From positions 1 to 64,000 of the forward strand of contig JBGVGI010000094.1 in assembly GCA_045121595.1 (NCBI GenBank): a DNA stretch of 64,000 nucleotides, in the 5' to 3' direction. Both the position numbers and the translations under genes were made by a program. This stretch comes from Fumia sp045121595. Lineage in GTDB: Bacteria > Bacillota > Clostridia > Oscillospirales > Ruminococcaceae. Shown piece by piece: positions 62,188-64,000 of this stretch; positions within the stretch are counted from its first letter, which is position 1; the number at the start of each line of letters is the position of its first letter. The notes beneath the pieces are model-generated. The model had not been told where the DNA came from and did not search any database. It saw only the letters and a list, made by a program, of their open reading frames with translations.

Positions 62188-63069
62188 TTGAACGTTAAAA
62201 GAAAAGCGATACTTTACATAGTTGTAGCTGGGGTTTTATGGGGAACATCGGGTATATTTTTTAACCTTTTAAAACCTATGGGGTATACACCAATACAGAT
62301 GACCGCAATGCGCGGTGTTGTAGCTGCCTTTTTTATGATTGCTTATGCCGTTATCAAGAATAAGAAACTTTTTAAGATTTCTTTAAAGGAACTTGTATTT
62401 TTCGGATTAAGCGGACTTTCAATTTTTGGTACGGCAGTATCCTATTTTGCTTCTATTGAGGCATCGACAGTATCTACTGCAGTTGTACTTATGTATACAG
62501 CCCCTGTATTTGTTGCATTTTATTCAGTGTTGTTTTTTAAAGAAAAAATGACGGTAATAAAACTTGTCTGTATATCTTTTATAATTTTAGGTTCTATATT
62601 CGTTTCAGGAGTTCTGACTGATATGGTGTTCAGTCTGTGGGGAGTTTTATTGGGACTTCTTGCAGGTGTTATGTACAGTATATATAACATATTTGCTAAA
62701 TACGAAATGATGATGGATATGAACCCTGTTTCTGCGAGTATGTATAGTTTTATTTTTATGGGAGCTTTAGCTTTTGCTTTTTGCAATCCCGTAAGTTTTG
62801 TGAATATAACTGCAGAGAATCCTATAAAAGCAATACCGCTTATTATCGGTATAGGCGTTGTTACCTGTGTTATACCGTACTTTTTATATACTTCGTCTAT
62901 GAAGCATCTTCCTGCGGGTACTGTGTCGGCACTCGGTATTATTGAGCCTATGTCCGCAACTATTATAAGCGTTATGTTTTTAAATGAAAAGCTCAGTCTT
63001 ATTCCTGCAACAGGAATAGTGCTTATTTTGGTTTCGGTATTTGTTTTGAGTAAAAACGGAGATGAATGA
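62188..63069 (+). CDS. EamA/DMT-family transporter
   Basis: 293 residues from TTG 62188, which follows GGAGGA; a longer frame would start within the terminator. Ten membrane helices with two EamA repeats (VVAGVLWGTSGIFFNLL; LLGLLAGVMYSIYNIFAK). Exports or imports an unknown metabolite. Followed after 1 bp by the oxidoreductase gene. Confidence 0.9.
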   Translation: MNVKRKAILYIVVAGVLWGTSGIFFNLLKPMGYTPIQMTAMRGVVAAFFMIAYAVIKNKKLFKISLKELVFFGLSGLSIFGTAVSYFASIEASTVSTAVVLMYTAPVFVAFYSVLFFKEKMTVIKLVCISFIILGSIFVSGVLTDMVFSLWGVLLGLLAGVMYSIYNIFAKYEMMMDMNPVSASMYSFIFMGALAFAFCNPVSFVNITAENPIKAIPLIIGIGVVTCVIPYFLYTSSMKHLPAGTVSALGIIEPMSATIISVMFLNEKLSLIPATGIVLILVSVFVLSKNGDE

Positions 63070-63070
63070 T

Positions 63071-64000
63071 ATGAAAGTCAGGGAAAATCTTAAAACAAGT
63101 GTAAAGTCTTCCTATGACGTTGCAGTTTGCGGTGGAGGTTTTGCGGGTATTTCTGCAGCTTTGGCTGCGGCAAGACAAGGTAAAAAAGTGGTGCTTTTTG
63201 AAAAGCAGTATATTTTAGGTGGCCTTGGCACTGCAGGTCTTATAACAATCTATCTTCCTTTATGTGACGGTATGGGAAGGCAGGTTTCTTTTGGTATTGC
63301 CGAAGAACTTTTAAGACTTTCGATTAAACATGGGGCAGAGAACAATTATCCTGAAAACTGGCTTGACAACGTCGGTACCCGTACTGAAAAGGACAAAAGA
63401 TTTGAAGTAAGATACAATGCTCAGATTTTCGCAATCCTTGCAGAGAAGCTTCTTATTGAAAACGGTGTTGATATTATGTACGGAACTTACGCCGTCGACG
63501 TAAAAATGAAAAAAGATAAAATTAAATACATAATTACTGAAAATAAATCGGGTAGGGAAGCGTATGAAGTTAAATCCGTTGTTGATGCAACGGGAGACTG
63601 CGATATTGCAAAATTTTCAAGTGCTCCTACCGATACTTTTAATCAGGGCAACGTTTTAGCTGCATGGTATTATTACGTTGATAAGAGTGGCTACAATTTA
63701 AATCTTTTGGGATTTTCCGATATTCCCGAAGAAGAAAAAACCAAAGAAAATGAGCAAAAACCTCTTATTAACAGAAGATTTTCAGGACTTGACGGAAAAG
63801 AGCTTTCCGAACAGACGATACTTTCTCATACTTCTACATATAACGATTTTCTTAAAAGAAGAAAAGACGATGAAACTGTGTGGCCTGTTACTATTTCTAC
63901 CATTCCACAGATAAGAATGACAAGGAAAATTATAGGTGAATACGTTCTTTCGGACAAAGAAGAACATACCTATTTTGAAGATTCAATCGGTATGGTTTCA
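63071..64000 (+). CDS. FAD-dependent oxidoreductase (FAD_oxidored family), 3' end outside window
   Basis: Open frame from ATG 63071 to the window end, 310 codons so far. The N-terminal FAD motif is VAVCGGGFAGISAALAA (residues about 17-33), followed by VLFEKQYILGGLGTAGL and DATGDCDIA near 175, typical of the FAD_oxidored family that accompanies carbohydrate-use genes in gut bacteria. No complete function can be given because the C-terminus is missing. Confidence 0.8.
   Translation, partial: MKVRENLKTSVKSSYDVAVCGGGFAGISAALAAARQGKKVVLFEKQYILGGLGTAGLITIYLPLCDGMGRQVSFGIAEELLRLSIKHGAENNYPENWLDNVGTRTEKDKRFEVRYNAQIFAILAEKLLIENGVDIMYGTYAVDVKMKKDKIKYIITENKSGREAYEVKSVVDATGDCDIAKFSSAPTDTFNQGNVLAAWYYYVDKSGYNLNLLGFSDIPEEEKTKENEQKPLINRRFSGLDGKELSEQTILSHTSTYNDFLKRRKDDETVWPVTISTIPQIRMTRKIIGEYVLSDKEEHTYFEDSIGMVS

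Overview
The window looks like a low-GC Firmicute chromosome, most likely an anaerobic gut-type Clostridia (Oscillospirales or a neighbouring order; this is inference, as no 16S is present). Signs are consensus sigma-A promoters with 17-bp spacers, strong GGAGG-type ribosome binding sites, lysine, cobalamin and TPP riboswitches, an NfnAB-type ferredoxin/NADP enzyme pair, iron-sulfur aldo-keto and old-yellow enzymes, TRAP-TAXI and BMP-type importers, and no respiratory genes. Most of the window is core or semi-core chromosome. Accessory signals lie at the left edge and just downstream of the tRNA cluster.

Layout. 1-454: GC-rich sequence that looks like the end of an inserted element, abutting the C-terminal remnant of an EamA transporter. 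539-1201: pyrE. 1245-8588: an AraC regulator divergent from a tight five-gene catabolic operon (old yellow enzyme, SDR, fumarate-reductase-like flavoprotein, an unrecognised probable alpha-toroid protein, AP-endonuclease-2-fold isomerase). The substrate is unknown and this is the best candidate for an undescribed pathway. 8621-11944: 2-hydroxyacid dehydrogenase, then nfnA-nfnB. 12090-13714: small XRE regulator with repeated operator-like boxes and a secreted MltG-like protein with choline-binding-type repeats. 13749-17120: cobalamin riboswitch controlling a DUF4430 lipoprotein, an ECF S component and a GH78-like protein. 17154-20649 (minus strand): degenerate phosphoribosyltransferase and queA-tgt-mntP.

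20689-23865: lysine riboswitch and asd-dapA-dapB, the first steps of lysine/diaminopimelate synthesis. 23923-25754: structured leader, rpsB and tsf. 26664-27175: tRNA array Gly-Arg-His-Gln-Gln. 27176-27713: no gene, but tRNA-derived repeats, terminators and a cluster of short hairpins. 27714-30861: TPP riboswitch with thiM, thiE and a HAD-ThiD fusion (thiamine salvage). 31048-44429: mixed small operons (CDP-alcohol transferase, CapA-like, nitrilase, LMW phosphatase, GNAT-histidine phosphatase fusion, TRIC channel, HAD-IIA, Fe-S aldo-keto reductase, rubrerythrin-VIT1, aminotransferase, pyrophosphatase, SNF transporter).

44482-50152 (minus strand): one promoter appears to serve xpt, whose only sensible start codon is AUA, then a BMP lipoprotein and its ABC importer: purine/nucleoside uptake coupled to salvage. 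50252-53358: MATE pump, glycerate kinase, TetR. 53451-59258: putP, a class-C serine hydrolase and a TAXI-TRAP importer. 59268-62171: trkA-trkH potassium uptake. 62188-64000: EamA transporter and an FAD oxidoreductase cut by the window end. No CRISPR array, intact transposase, integrase or rRNA was found. Family names come from recognised motifs; no database search was possible.
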